A stretch of DNA of 32,376 bases from Thermoplasmata archaeon (GTDB lineage: Archaea; Thermoplasmatota; Thermoplasmata; Thermoplasmatales; Thermoplasmataceae): NCBI GenBank assembly GCA_021818715.1, contig JAKATN010000015.1, positions 1-32,376 of the forward strand, written 5' to 3'. Position numbers and translations under genes: made by a program. Under the pieces are notes generated by a model. It had not been told where the DNA came from and ran no database searches. It saw only the letters and a list, made by a program, of their open reading frames with translations. This document shows, piece by piece, positions 1-6,858 of this stretch (its first letter is position 1; every line of letters starts with the position of its first letter).

Positions 1-1
1 G

Positions 2-127
2 ATTGATGGGCATGTTCAGAATCTGAAAGAGGGAGATCATGCCGAGTTCCCATTAAATTGCAGGCATTCACTGAAGGCGGGTCCAAACGGATCAACGGTT
101 ATTGCGGTTGCCTTGTTCGAAAAGTGA
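2..127 (+). CDS. Cupin-like protein, C-terminal end only
   Basis: The frame starting at base 2 is open from the window edge to a TGA at 125-127 and gives 41 residues. The fragment has a cupin barrel look: a Gly-Asp turn followed by a Phe-Pro strand (GDHAEFPLN), then a His-Ser strand (RHSL) and a last hydrophobic strand (STVIAVALF). In small archaeal cupins this is the end of the second conserved cupin motif. The 5' part, including the metal-binding HxH motif, lies outside the window, so ligand and function cannot be stated. The reading frame and stop are certain; the family call is moderate because only the tail is visible. Confidence 0.5.
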   Translation: MDGHVQNLKEGDHAEFPLNCRHSLKAGPNGSTVIAVALFEK

Positions 128-169
128 TTACAAATCCAGCATTGCACTGTAATTATTAAAGTGGTTAAT

Positions 170-633
170 TCACTGCCTTGCCTTTAATTTAACAGAAAGA
201 ATGTGATCGTTCGACCCCGTGATCCACCATTGCCAAAGATAAATTAAATGCTCATCTTGAAAGGTTATGTAATACAAGTTATCTTGATTCCAACCACATT
301 GTGAGGTTCCTTTTTGTAAATTTCAAATTCTCCATCCTTTGTTTCAGATTCCATCTCAGACTATGTCAATGTTGCAGTGGAAAGGCGTAAAATAGATGCG
401 ATAGCCAACGGCCCATATGGAACTCCATTTTCCTGTCCAGCTGCAAATGTTATGGTAATGGCATGCTCTCCTCAATACTGGAAGATCAAGAATATCAAAT
501 TTTGGAGAACGTATATTATTGCTGCGTATGAACTTCTATTTCCTGAAAATTCACCTACCAGCATTGTAAAATTCCTAGTCTGCAAGAGTACGGAGGTCGG
601 CTGGGCATTTACTCCCCTGCCAGACATTCCCAT
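170..633 (-). pseudogene. Possible decayed gene of unknown function
   Basis: No intact gene fills 128-672. On the minus strand one frame from an ATG at 633 reads protein-like sequence but is broken by TGA, TAG and TAA, and the last part (IYLWQWW, then HILSVKLKARQ, stop at 170-172) continues only after a frame change. Segments such as HAITITFAAG and ENGVPYGPLAIAS sit on both sides of a stop and look like parts of one former protein. I do not recognise the family. The plus-strand frame at 377-637 overlaps it and looks less protein-like. AT-rich bases around 128-170 would fit an intergenic spacer. The call rests only on how the translation reads, so confidence is low. Confidence 0.3.
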
Positions 634-672
634 CTGATCCGGTAGGGCGGCATTGCTGCACAGAGTAATGGC

Positions 673-1467
673 TCAGGCTTCTTCAAATACTGCTGTGGTT
701 AGGGAGGCTGCATTGAATTCAATCTCATTGGCCAGGATTCTGGCCCTGAATCTGTCTCCCACAACCCCCTGTATGAATCTCAGGGGGAGATTGTGGCCCT
801 CCGGGGAAGCTGCTTTTATGAGATCTGGCGGAGCATTCCAGATGCTTTCCCATTTCCCGTCACCAAGCGCTGAAATGCATATATTCAGGTATTCCAGAGC
901 CTTTGGTGGTGTCATGTCTGTACCTGTCTGGAAAAGATCGAGCCTGTGGATCAGCGATCCAGTTGAAAGCACGCACAGATTGTTTGTTATGGACTGGGAT
1001 CGCATTATCCTTCCGAGCATTACATGCGCCTGGTATCCGAGATCCGGGCAAATTGAAAGCGGTACTATCGGGACATCTGCATTCCTAAAGACGTGAAAGA
1101 GGGGAGACCATGCGCCATGATCAAGCCCCCAGTTGCTGACCTGCCCGATCCTGATCCCGGCATCCTTTCCCATGGTTATTATCTGTTCAGAGAGTTGAGG
1201 ATCGCCCGGAGGCTCGTACCTGACCTCATAGAAACTTGGAGGGAATCCGTAGTAATCAAAAATCTGCCTGAGTCTTGCTGAAGCCACGATACCGAAGGAC
1301 CCAGAAGTCTGAAAATGGGGAGTCATTATTACCGCCGCATCAATTTCTCCAGAAATTTCGCTTCCGAATGACCTCAGTGCAGCGATTGTGTCTTTATGTT
1401 CCACCCCCATATCCCCTATCAGAGTGGGAGTGTTTGGCATGAAAGCAACAGCTTTGATCACGTTCAC
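673..1467 (-). CDS. DODA-type (LigB superfamily) extradiol dioxygenase
   Basis: This 264-residue protein belongs to the class III extradiol dioxygenase superfamily (LigB/DODA type), which uses non-haem Fe(II) or another metal to open catechol-like rings. Visible hallmarks are TPHF near residue 49, the long DODA signature YGFPPSFYEVRY followed by PPGDPQL (about 73-93), and GLDHGAWSPL (about 114-123), whose His is a likely metal or catalytic ligand. Length matches the family (about 260-280). The start is a GTG at 1467; a TATA-like gattata lies about 20 bases upstream and GGGTGA precedes the codon. Neighbours give no pathway. Relatives act on DOPA or other catechols, and some archaeal members have no known substrate, so the substrate is open. 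Confidence 0.8.
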   Translation of the reverse strand: MNVIKAVAFMPNTPTLIGDMGVEHKDTIAALRSFGSEISGEIDAAVIMTPHFQTSGSFGIVASARLRQIFDYYGFPPSFYEVRYEPPGDPQLSEQIITMGKDAGIRIGQVSNWGLDHGAWSPLFHVFRNADVPIVPLSICPDLGYQAHVMLGRIMRSQSITNNLCVLSTGSLIHRLDLFQTGTDMTPPKALEYLNICISALGDGKWESIWNAPPDLIKAASPEGHNLPLRFIQGVVGDRFRARILANEIEFNAASLTTAVFEEA

Positions 1468-1583
1468 CCAGTTTTTTCCCTGCTATAATCTTTCCTCCCT
1501 TCCTGTACGTGTCAAATCAACAAAATGCTGAAATTTACGCTGCAGAGCTTGACAAAAAATGCAGTATTTGGCCAGATAAGATG

Positions 1584-1616
1584 CTGGAGGGGTTTGAGCC
1601 CCCGGCCTGCTGATTA
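1584..1616 (-). repeat. tRNA-Thr 3'-half copy (att-like remnant)
   Basis: On the minus strand these 33 bases match the 3' half of the intact tRNA-Thr (2565-2597) at 30 of 33 positions; the three differences are all G/A transitions. The copy covers the anticodon 3' stem, variable region, T arm and the first acceptor bases, then diverges on both sides. No matching 5' half follows: that place is taken by the end of vapC. Copy and tRNA have the same orientation and lie 981 bases apart with the VapBC pair between them. This is the pattern left when an element integrates at a tRNA 3' end. It could instead be a decayed second tRNA. Confidence 0.7.
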
Positions 1617-1622
1617 TAAGCC

Positions 1623-2003
1623 CTAACCAGGAGAGCCTGAGGTTTTGACATATCCTGCTGCTTTATCACGCAGTTTCTTATCATCCGTAATAAGCTCAGA
1701 CTTTGTTGAATATGCAGCTTGCAGGTAAGATGCATCATAGAACGTCAAATCTTCTTTGACTGCAAGTTTCAACGCATTCACAACATCTGTACTGATGTGT
1801 CGCATTTTCTCTATCAATATGGATGCCGAAAGAATTATCTTTTCTCCCTGAGACTGGCTTAATCTTTTTGTCAAGTGAACTTGTTTCCAGACAGCATTAC
1901 CTATCTCGTAAAGTGCGAGACTGATTGTGGCTGATTCTAAGAAATTGGGTAAAGTGCCTTCCTCCAATAAATTTAATATTGCCGAGGCATCAAAAATTTT
2001 CAT
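1623..2003 (-). CDS. vapC: VapC-type PIN-domain ribonuclease toxin
   Basis: This 126-residue PIN-domain protein is the expected toxin of a VapBC pair, a Mg-dependent RNase held inactive by VapB. The acidic PIN residues are in place: Asp5 in FDASAI, Glu33 in LYEIGN, Asp89 in FYDASYL and Asp107-Asp108 in LITDDKKL. The ATG overlaps the stop of vapB by four bases (ATGA at 2000-2003), so translation is coupled. Length is typical. The stop TAG lies 7 bases from the tRNA-Thr-like repeat, and the last residues (SGSPG) are encoded right beside it, so the original C-terminus may have been replaced by recombination. The RNA target cannot be read from sequence. Confidence 0.88.
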   Translation of the reverse strand: MKIFDASAILNLLEEGTLPNFLESATISLALYEIGNAVWKQVHLTKRLSQSQGEKIILSASILIEKMRHISTDVVNALKLAVKEDLTFYDASYLQAAYSTKSELITDDKKLRDKAAGYVKTSGSPG

Positions 2004-2230
2004 CTTGAATCACGGTTTTCCCTTATGCTATTTATCCAACCATCCTTACCCACTTTTTTTAACCATGGCTGTATCTCCCGCATTAGGATCATAAGTTCGT
2101 CAAGCTTTTTCTGATTTATCGTTTCTTCCAGACTCTTTCTAATTGTGGCGGATATGTCAACCTTTCTTTCTTTAGCCTCTTTCAAAAGTTCGCGGCTGAT
2201 CTTTGCTGATACCGTAACTTTATCGCTCAT
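2000..2230 (-). CDS. vapB: VapB-type antitoxin
   Basis: This 76-residue protein directly upstream of vapC is the antitoxin. Residues 3-40 (VTVSAKISRELLKEAKERKV, then SATIRKSLEE) read as a ribbon-helix-helix DNA-binding domain of the kind that binds its own operator. The C-terminal part, with a Trp-containing patch (QPWLKKVG), would wrap the PIN toxin. Upstream at 2239-2309 is an AT-rich promoter with three TATAATT copies, a likely site for autoregulation. The gene starts with ATG at 2230. AT content is higher than in the core genes nearby, consistent with arrival together with vapC on a small mobile piece. Confidence 0.85.
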   Translation of the reverse strand: MSDKVTVSAKISRELLKEAKERKVDISATIRKSLEETINQKKLDELMILMREIQPWLKKVGKDGWINSIRENRDSR

Positions 2231-2238
2231 CAGTTACT

Positions 2239-2309
2239 TATAATTTGGTAGTATATAATTGTAAGCCAGATTTATACTTATTATAATTACATATTAAATC
2301 GAACTACCA
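2239..2309 (-). promoter_or_regulatory. vapBC promoter with repeated TATAATT
   Basis: TATAATT occurs three times in the plus-strand reading (2239-2245, 2254-2260, 2282-2288) just upstream of vapB, and TGGTAGT at 2246-2252 is inverted as ACTACCA at 2303-2309. These could be promoter elements and VapB operator half-sites. The rest of the gap, 2310-2559, is AT-rich and shows no reading frame or RNA that I can support. Confidence 0.4.
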
Positions 2310-2559
2310 GACAGTAACTCAAGAAACATACTCCTCAAGTTGAGAATATTCCAAAAATGTCCTCAGAATACGGGAAATATTAATAGCAAAGTAATGTCGG
2401 GTATACATTAGATCACAGTATTCAATTGATTAAAGAGAGATGACCGCGGAGGGAAACTTCAAGATTTAGATAATGAGGGCTTACAGGCAGTAAATGCCAT
2501 ATTCAAATTCAAAATATTCTCTATTGTATAGTATTTAGAACTCATCTTTCCCAACAAAA

Positions 2560-2633
2560 AGCCACTGGAGGGATTTGAACCCCCGACCTGCTGATTACGA
2601 ATCAGCTGCTCTGCCGGTCTAAGCTACAGTGGC
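2560..2633 (-). tRNA. tRNA-Thr(CGT)
   Basis: The minus strand folds as a full cloverleaf: acceptor GCCACTG (2627-2633) pairs with CAGTGGC (2561-2567), discriminator U at 2560, and T loop TTCAAAT closed by GGGGG/CCCTC. The anticodon stem GCTGA/TCAGC closes the loop TTCGTAA, giving anticodon CGT for ACG codons. CCA is not encoded. Just past the 3' end the minus strand runs TTTTT, a likely terminator. The 5' end is only 12 bases below the stop of the DUF1015 gene, so the tRNA is probably processed from that transcript or has its promoter inside the gene. Its 3' half is duplicated at 1584-1616. Confidence 0.95.
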
Positions 2634-2645
2634 ACCGGGGTCTGC

Positions 2646-3836
2646 CTATGCTGCCTCTTCTTCGTAGCAGTTAAGCACCAACCCTGAAGGAGGCTTCGGG
2701 TAAAAATATGTTGACTTCTGGGTTAGCAACCCACCTTTCATAATAAGCTTGATGAAGGTCTCCTTGTCCCATGATGGGAGAAGGATAGCCATGGAAAATT
2801 TACCCTCGTTCACCCCCCTTATTGCCTCATCTGAGTTGTGGATGTATTTCACTCCGACCTCAATCTGGCTCTCCTCGAGAGACAGTGCCCTCTTAAGAAT
2901 CACTTCCCTGGCTATCAGTGCAGGATAAACCTGATCTTCATTCCACCCCATGGTCTCCAGAATCTTTGCCTTGTTGGGCTTGAGCGCATAAAATCCATTT
3001 GCGTAAATCGTTATGTCAGCGAGAGATTTGGGATTTTCCACCTTTTCCACGGTAAAGAGATCATTCAGGCGCGACATGAGTGCATTCAAGTCCACCGGAA
3101 TTTCAAGGCACCTGTGGATTCCCCCAATCAAAAGCCCGGAGTCCGAGACGGAACAAATGTAGCTTAGGCATCTGCTCCAGAATTCCTTGCTCTTGCCTTC
3201 GGACAGTGCTGCGAGCTCTATCGTTGCCGCAAGCCTGTGGTGCCCGTCTGCCACTATGGAGTTATCCTGGCCTACCGAGTTCGTCAGCAGTTCAATGGTC
3301 TGGGCATCCCTTACAAAGTATGCCCGGTTGACAACTCCGATAGGCTCCTCTATCTCAACATCCGGGGAATGATCCTCGACGTGCTTCCTGATCAGGGAGA
3401 GGAAATTCTGGTTTGAGACCAGCAGGAAAATTGGTTCAGGCTGGCATCTCAGCGCGGCCATCAGGTTGAGCCTCTGTTTCTTTGGCCCCTCGAAGGTGCG
3501 TTCGTGGGGTTTTATGCTCCCGTCTGCCGGGAATACCTGCGTCAGAGCCATGAGACCGTATCTCCTCTGATCATGGTCATCATACCTGAACTCCTGTGAA
3601 AGTATCACCATGCAGTCTTCCTGAGCCTTCTTCAGTATCCCCTTTTCCATCCAGCTCCTCAGGGTGGACTGCGCATCACTGTAGTCCTCCTTTTCCGGCA
3701 GGGTGACGTGGGTGATGTTGTATGGGCTCTTCTTCAGCTCGGTCTCCATTTCCTTCGAGATGGTGTCGTAAGGCGGCGAATGGTAATCCTTCGCCTCCCC
3801 TGAAAAAATGTATGGGCGAAATGCAAAAATCTTCAA
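2646..3836 (-). CDS. DUF1015 family protein
   Basis: This is a member of the DUF1015 family, conserved in archaea and bacteria. Visible marks are the early PPYDTIS (about residues 21-27), KPHERTF (109-115), the ADGHHRLAA core (196-204), GGIHRCL, and the C-terminal KSTYFYPKPPSGLV. The ADGHHR motif recalls ParB/SerK-like nucleotide-binding folds, so a kinase-like reaction is possible, but no reaction is established from what I can see. I place the start at TTG 3836, preceded by AGGTGA seven bases upstream, giving 396 residues beginning MKIFAFRPY. A longer frame from TTG 3863 would run into nfo. The gene follows nfo by 7 bases and precedes tRNA-Thr by 12, so it sits in a minus-strand operon. Confidence 0.8.
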   Translation of the reverse strand: MKIFAFRPYIFSGEAKDYHSPPYDTISKEMETELKKSPYNITHVTLPEKEDYSDAQSTLRSWMEKGILKKAQEDCMVILSQEFRYDDHDQRRYGLMALTQVFPADGSIKPHERTFEGPKKQRLNLMAALRCQPEPIFLLVSNQNFLSLIRKHVEDHSPDVEIEEPIGVVNRAYFVRDAQTIELLTNSVGQDNSIVADGHHRLAATIELAALSEGKSKEFWSRCLSYICSVSDSGLLIGGIHRCLEIPVDLNALMSRLNDLFTVEKVENPKSLADITIYANGFYALKPNKAKILETMGWNEDQVYPALIAREVILKRALSLEESQIEVGVKYIHNSDEAIRGVNEGKFSMAILLPSWDKETFIKLIMKGGLLTQKSTYFYPKPPSGLVLNCYEEEAA

Positions 3837-3843
3837 GAATCGT

Positions 3844-4677
3844 TCACCTGCTGATTGCGCCAATTATCTTTTCAATGTCCATTTCGTAACCTTCCTCTCC
3901 CAGGGGCGTTTCCAGGCACATGGGAACCTTCGAGAGCCGCAGATCATTTATGACATTCGATATGCCGTCTATCCCGAGGCTTCCCTTGCCAATCTGCTCA
4001 TGCCTGTCCAGTCTGCTCCCCCTGGCTCCCTTGCTGTCATTCAGGTGGATTCCCCTGAGCCTCTCCATCCCAATTGCGGAAGAAAACCTGTCCATTGTTT
4101 CACTGTAGCCTTCAGGGCTGCGGATGTCGTATCCGGAGGCATACACATGACAGGTGTCGAAGCACACACCAATTCTTTCCTTATCCCCTGCGCCATCGAT
4201 CATCTCGGCCAGCTGCTCAAATGTGTAGCCCACATTGCTCCCCTGTCCCGCCGCGGTCTCAAGCAGAACCTGCACATTCTGGTTTTCGCCCATCGACTCG
4301 CGTATGCCGGCTGATATGTTCCTGATTGCCTGTTTCTCAGTCCCTTCGCCTGCAGATCCCGGATGTATCACCAGGTATTCCACCTGCAAAGCATCTGCCC
4401 TCCTCAGTTCCTCCCGGAATCCGTTCAGGGTCTTTTCCCTCTGGGGCTCCTTTGATGCCCCAAGGTTCAGGAGGTATGAAGCATGAATCATGATTTTCTG
4501 CATTTTCATCTCAACGGTCTTGGCAATAAATGACTTCCTCTCTTCCTCGGGGATAGGCCTGGCATTCCACTGCATCTGGTTCTTCGAAAAAATCTGGAAT
4601 GTGGCGAAGCCGAATCTGCCTGCCCTGACTGGCGCATTCCAGAGGCCGCCTGCTGTTGAAACATGGCCGCCGAGCAT
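3844..4677 (-). CDS. nfo: Endonuclease IV (AP endonuclease)
   Basis: Endonuclease IV cuts DNA 5' to abasic sites in base excision repair, using three zinc ions in a TIM barrel. The family signatures are all present: LGGHVSTAGGL at the N-terminus, FQIFSKN, the HASYLLNLG strand, VIHPGS, the Glu ligand in LLETAAGQG, CFDTCHVYASGYD, and the closing HLNDSKG plus DRHEQIGKG with zinc-binding His and Asp. I take ATG 4677 as the start (277 residues) because AGAGGA lies nine bases before it and the protein then begins MLGGHVS as in the family; an upstream TTG at 4701 is the alternative. The gene lies between a TrmB-type regulator and the DUF1015 gene on the same strand. Confidence 0.95.
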   Translation of the reverse strand: MLGGHVSTAGGLWNAPVRAGRFGFATFQIFSKNQMQWNARPIPEEERKSFIAKTVEMKMQKIMIHASYLLNLGASKEPQREKTLNGFREELRRADALQVEYLVIHPGSAGEGTEKQAIRNISAGIRESMGENQNVQVLLETAAGQGSNVGYTFEQLAEMIDGAGDKERIGVCFDTCHVYASGYDIRSPEGYSETMDRFSSAIGMERLRGIHLNDSKGARGSRLDRHEQIGKGSLGIDGISNVINDLRLSKVPMCLETPLGEEGYEMDIEKIIGAISR

Positions 4678-4705
4678 TATGTCATGTCCTCTGAAGGTCA
4701 AGTGG

Positions 4706-5422
4706 CTATCCCTCCGCTATCGTGTTTCCTATAATTATGTTGATGAACTGCCTGACATGCATCGCAAGCACTGGAGCATCGGTGTAGCCGCATGCATCTA
4801 TGTCCGGTCCTGCTATCAGCGCCCTTGTTGAGTCACTCACAACGTCCGTCGCGATAAGGCTGTCCTTCCTGTACACTTCTGAGTTCTCAGGCACCCTCTT
4901 ATTGGGCGGGGCCACGAAAACAACGCGTGCACCGCGTTTTATGGTATTTTCTATTGCCTTCTTCAATTCGGTCCTTATTTCCCTCATCCTTGGAGTGCAG
5001 ACTATGATCTCCTTTTCCGTCAGGTTGAACATCTCAATGAGCTTGTCAAGAACCTTCTGTCTTCCGTAAATGGTGTAGATAAGCTGGGGTTCTCCCTTTG
5101 AGGGTAGGGAATCCTGCAGCGCCCTGAGATCGGCGAAGAGATTGCTGATCCGGTTCTCTATCGAATCCCTGATCACCTGGAGGTCTTCAGGCTTGAACAT
5201 CCTTGGCCTTCCCTCCGTTTCCTTGACGAACCCTTTCTGGACCAGTGATTCCATTACCTTGTATGCCGAAGTTCTGGGTATTCGGGCAGTGTCCGCAATG
5301 ACGTCAGCATTTGCGACGCCATGGATGATGAGGGCGGCAAAACCCTGTGCTTCATAGGATGAAAGCCCGAGCATCCTGAGTGTCTCTTCAACGTGAGATA
5401 CAGTATCAGAATTAGCTTCCAT
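4706..5422 (-). CDS. TrmB-family transcriptional regulator
   Basis: This 238-residue protein has an N-terminal winged helix of the TrmB type (residues about 10-75, with LGLSSYEAQGFAALI, a helix-turn-helix around IPRTSAYKVMESLV, and a wing at KETEGRPRMFKP). A short coiled linker follows (about 80-105). The C-terminal half resembles the phospholipase-D-like domain found after the TrmB helix (EKEIIVCTPRMREIRTEL, GARVVFVAPP). Classical TrmB proteins sense sugars; this one lacks the large sugar-binding domain of Thermococcus TrmB, so the ligand is unknown. A TATA-like ttataa at 5444-5449 lies about 25 bases from the ATG. It may be first in an operon with nfo (28-base gap) and DUF1015, or may control the divergent thioesterase gene. 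Confidence 0.85.
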   Translation of the reverse strand: MEANSDTVSHVEETLRMLGLSSYEAQGFAALIIHGVANADVIADTARIPRTSAYKVMESLVQKGFVKETEGRPRMFKPEDLQVIRDSIENRISNLFADLRALQDSLPSKGEPQLIYTIYGRQKVLDKLIEMFNLTEKEIIVCTPRMREIRTELKKAIENTIKRGARVVFVAPPNKRVPENSEVYRKDSLIATDVVSDSTRALIAGPDIDACGYTDAPVLAMHVRQFINIIIGNTIAEG

Positions 5423-5487
5423 AGCTAATTATTGCGCTCTTCCTTATAACCCTTTTCAGTTAGCAGCGTGCCAGTAGACAAAGCTTA

Positions 5488-5501
5488 TAAACAACTGTTT
5501 A
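5488..5501. promoter_or_regulatory. Palindrome between trmB-like and thioesterase genes
   Basis: TAAACA, a two-base spacer, then TGTTTA form a perfect 6-bp inverted repeat in the 163-base gap between two divergent genes. Its left half overlaps a TATA-like ttataaa. A further TATA-like ttatata lies at 5512-5518. It is a plausible operator for the neighbouring TrmB-type regulator; this is inferred from position only. Confidence 0.4.
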
Positions 5502-5585
5502 GGTGCATTTACTTATATATGTTTACAATTATATATTGATTAATTTTCGCTGTAAGATTGATAAATCAGCAAAGTATGTCAGCCA

Positions 5586-5990
5586 ATGAGACTGTCGATT
5601 TCTGAGATCAATGAGCTTCTTGCAAATGACAAATTTATCCGGCCCATGGAAATGAAGGTGGTGTCAAGGACTGAAGAGGAGATAGTCATAGAGATGCCGT
5701 TCTCTGACGGCGTGAAAAGGTTCGGGGATATAATGAACGGCGGAGCCATAATGACCCTTGCGGATGTTGCGGGAGGCTTTTCCCTGCTTTTTGACGAGGA
5801 CGTGGTCAACCAGGTGACCATAAACATGAGCACAAACTTCATCAGGCCAATAAGCCGGGGGCCTATCACCGCCAGGGGTAAGAAACTGAGGTCCGGCAAG
5901 ATCATCGGTTATTCCGAGGTAACCATCTATGACGGCGACGGATCGCTGTGTGCAATAGCAAACGGATCATGGTACCTCTATAAGGAATGA
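5586..5990 (+). CDS. PaaI/hotdog-fold acyl-CoA thioesterase-like protein
   Basis: This 134-residue protein is of the size and pattern of PaaI-type hotdog thioesterases, which hydrolyse acyl-CoA thioesters as tetramers. It shows the central helix motif NGGAIMTLADVAGG (about residues 51-64), where family members have HGG or NGG and an Asp on the helix, then the strands VNQVTINMSTNFIRP and GYSEVTIYDGDGSLCAIANG. The Asn in place of His before GG is common in archaeal members but makes the exact mechanism uncertain. Start ATG at 5586 has no clear Shine-Dalgarno site. Its 3' end overlaps that of the convergent hydrolase by 13 bases. Substrate unknown. Confidence 0.8.
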   Translation: MRLSISEINELLANDKFIRPMEMKVVSRTEEEIVIEMPFSDGVKRFGDIMNGGAIMTLADVAGGFSLLFDEDVVNQVTINMSTNFIRPISRGPITARGKKLRSGKIIGYSEVTIYDGDGSLCAIANGSWYLYKE

Positions 5991-6691
5991 TCCCCCTCCA
6001 TGATAAATCCGGTCATTGCCTCCGCGGTGATCTCCGGATGCGAATAATGTACCGTGTGCCCTCCTCCCTTTACAACGAGGAGTCTGCTTCCCGGGATCAG
6101 CCTGTTCATCTCCATCCCGACTTCCAGCGGGATGACGGGATCAAGTTCGCCCCATATGATTAGGGTTCTTGGCGAGTAACCTGAGAAAGTTTCCGCGGAT
6201 AGCCTCCTTTCATTGCGGTTGTTCTGCACAATGGACTCTATGATCCAGCGCTCATTGAAGCTGCTGGATGCCACCACCCTGTCCAAAAAGGCCGGGGATG
6301 GAGGCCTGTGGTTGCCTGTCAGCTGGCCTCCTGCACTGGAAATCAGGACAAGGTTGCCGTCAGGCTTCCATCTCTCGAAAAGCCGCATGGCAACCCATCC
6401 TCCGTATGAATTTCCTGCTATGGTGAAGTGATCGATCCCCAAAGAATCGATCAGCCCCCTGATTGCATTTGCCTGGCGATCCACGGTATACTGTATTTCT
6501 GGCTTGTCGCTTCTCCCATGGCCAAGCAGGTCAACCAGGAAGAGTGAATACTCATCGGAAAGGAACTTCGGCATCCGCATGAACGAATTGCCTGTGGAAC
6601 CCAGTCCGTGCAGAAAGATGATCGGATGCTTCCCTTCCCTGTACAGGTAGGAGATTTTTCCCTCCCCGGTACCGGCTTCCAGTCTTATCAT
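5978..6691 (-). CDS. Alpha/beta hydrolase
   Basis: A 237-residue alpha/beta-hydrolase with a complete triad: nucleophile Ser95 in GNSYGG, Asp184 in WGELDPVIP and His212 in GGGHTVHYSHPE. The oxyanion strand FLHGLGSTG (27-35) and DLLGHGRSDKP (54-64) are typical of the esterase/dehalogenase/C-C hydrolase group related to MhpC and 3-oxoadipate enol-lactonase. Substrate cannot be named. The cap between residues about 120 and 170 is short. Start ATG 6691 has a TATA-like gatatgg about 20 bases upstream, so the message may be leaderless. It shares an upstream region with the divergent ppdK. Confidence 0.85.
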   Translation of the reverse strand: MIRLEAGTGEGKISYLYREGKHPIIFLHGLGSTGNSFMRMPKFLSDEYSLFLVDLLGHGRSDKPEIQYTVDRQANAIRGLIDSLGIDHFTIAGNSYGGWVAMRLFERWKPDGNLVLISSAGGQLTGNHRPPSPAFLDRVVASSSFNERWIIESIVQNNRNERRLSAETFSGYSPRTLIIWGELDPVIPLEVGMEMNRLIPGSRLLVVKGGGHTVHYSHPEITAEAMTGFIMEGDHSL

Positions 6692-6831
6692 TACGAGTCA
6701 TTCCATATCGTTTTCGAGCGTAAGAACAATTTGCACTATTACATGTGACACAGTTCCTGGGATTCCAGCTGAGCCTGAGAAATGCCTGTCCCGTGAAATC
6801 CCGCGATCTGTATGGCCCTGCATCGTAGAAA

Positions 6832-6840
6832 CTTATATTC
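6832..6840 (+). promoter_or_regulatory. ppdK TATA box
   Basis: CTTATATTC is centred about 24 bases before the GTG start of ppdK. In archaea transcription starts about 25 bases after the TATA centre, so the message probably begins at or next to the GTG (leaderless). Confidence 0.55.
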
Positions 6841-6858
6841 AATAAATGATCATCAAGT

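Noticed and set aside
377-637. Plus-strand open frame of 86 codons
   Set aside because: No ribosome site, GTG start, odd composition, and the opposite strand reads more like a former protein.
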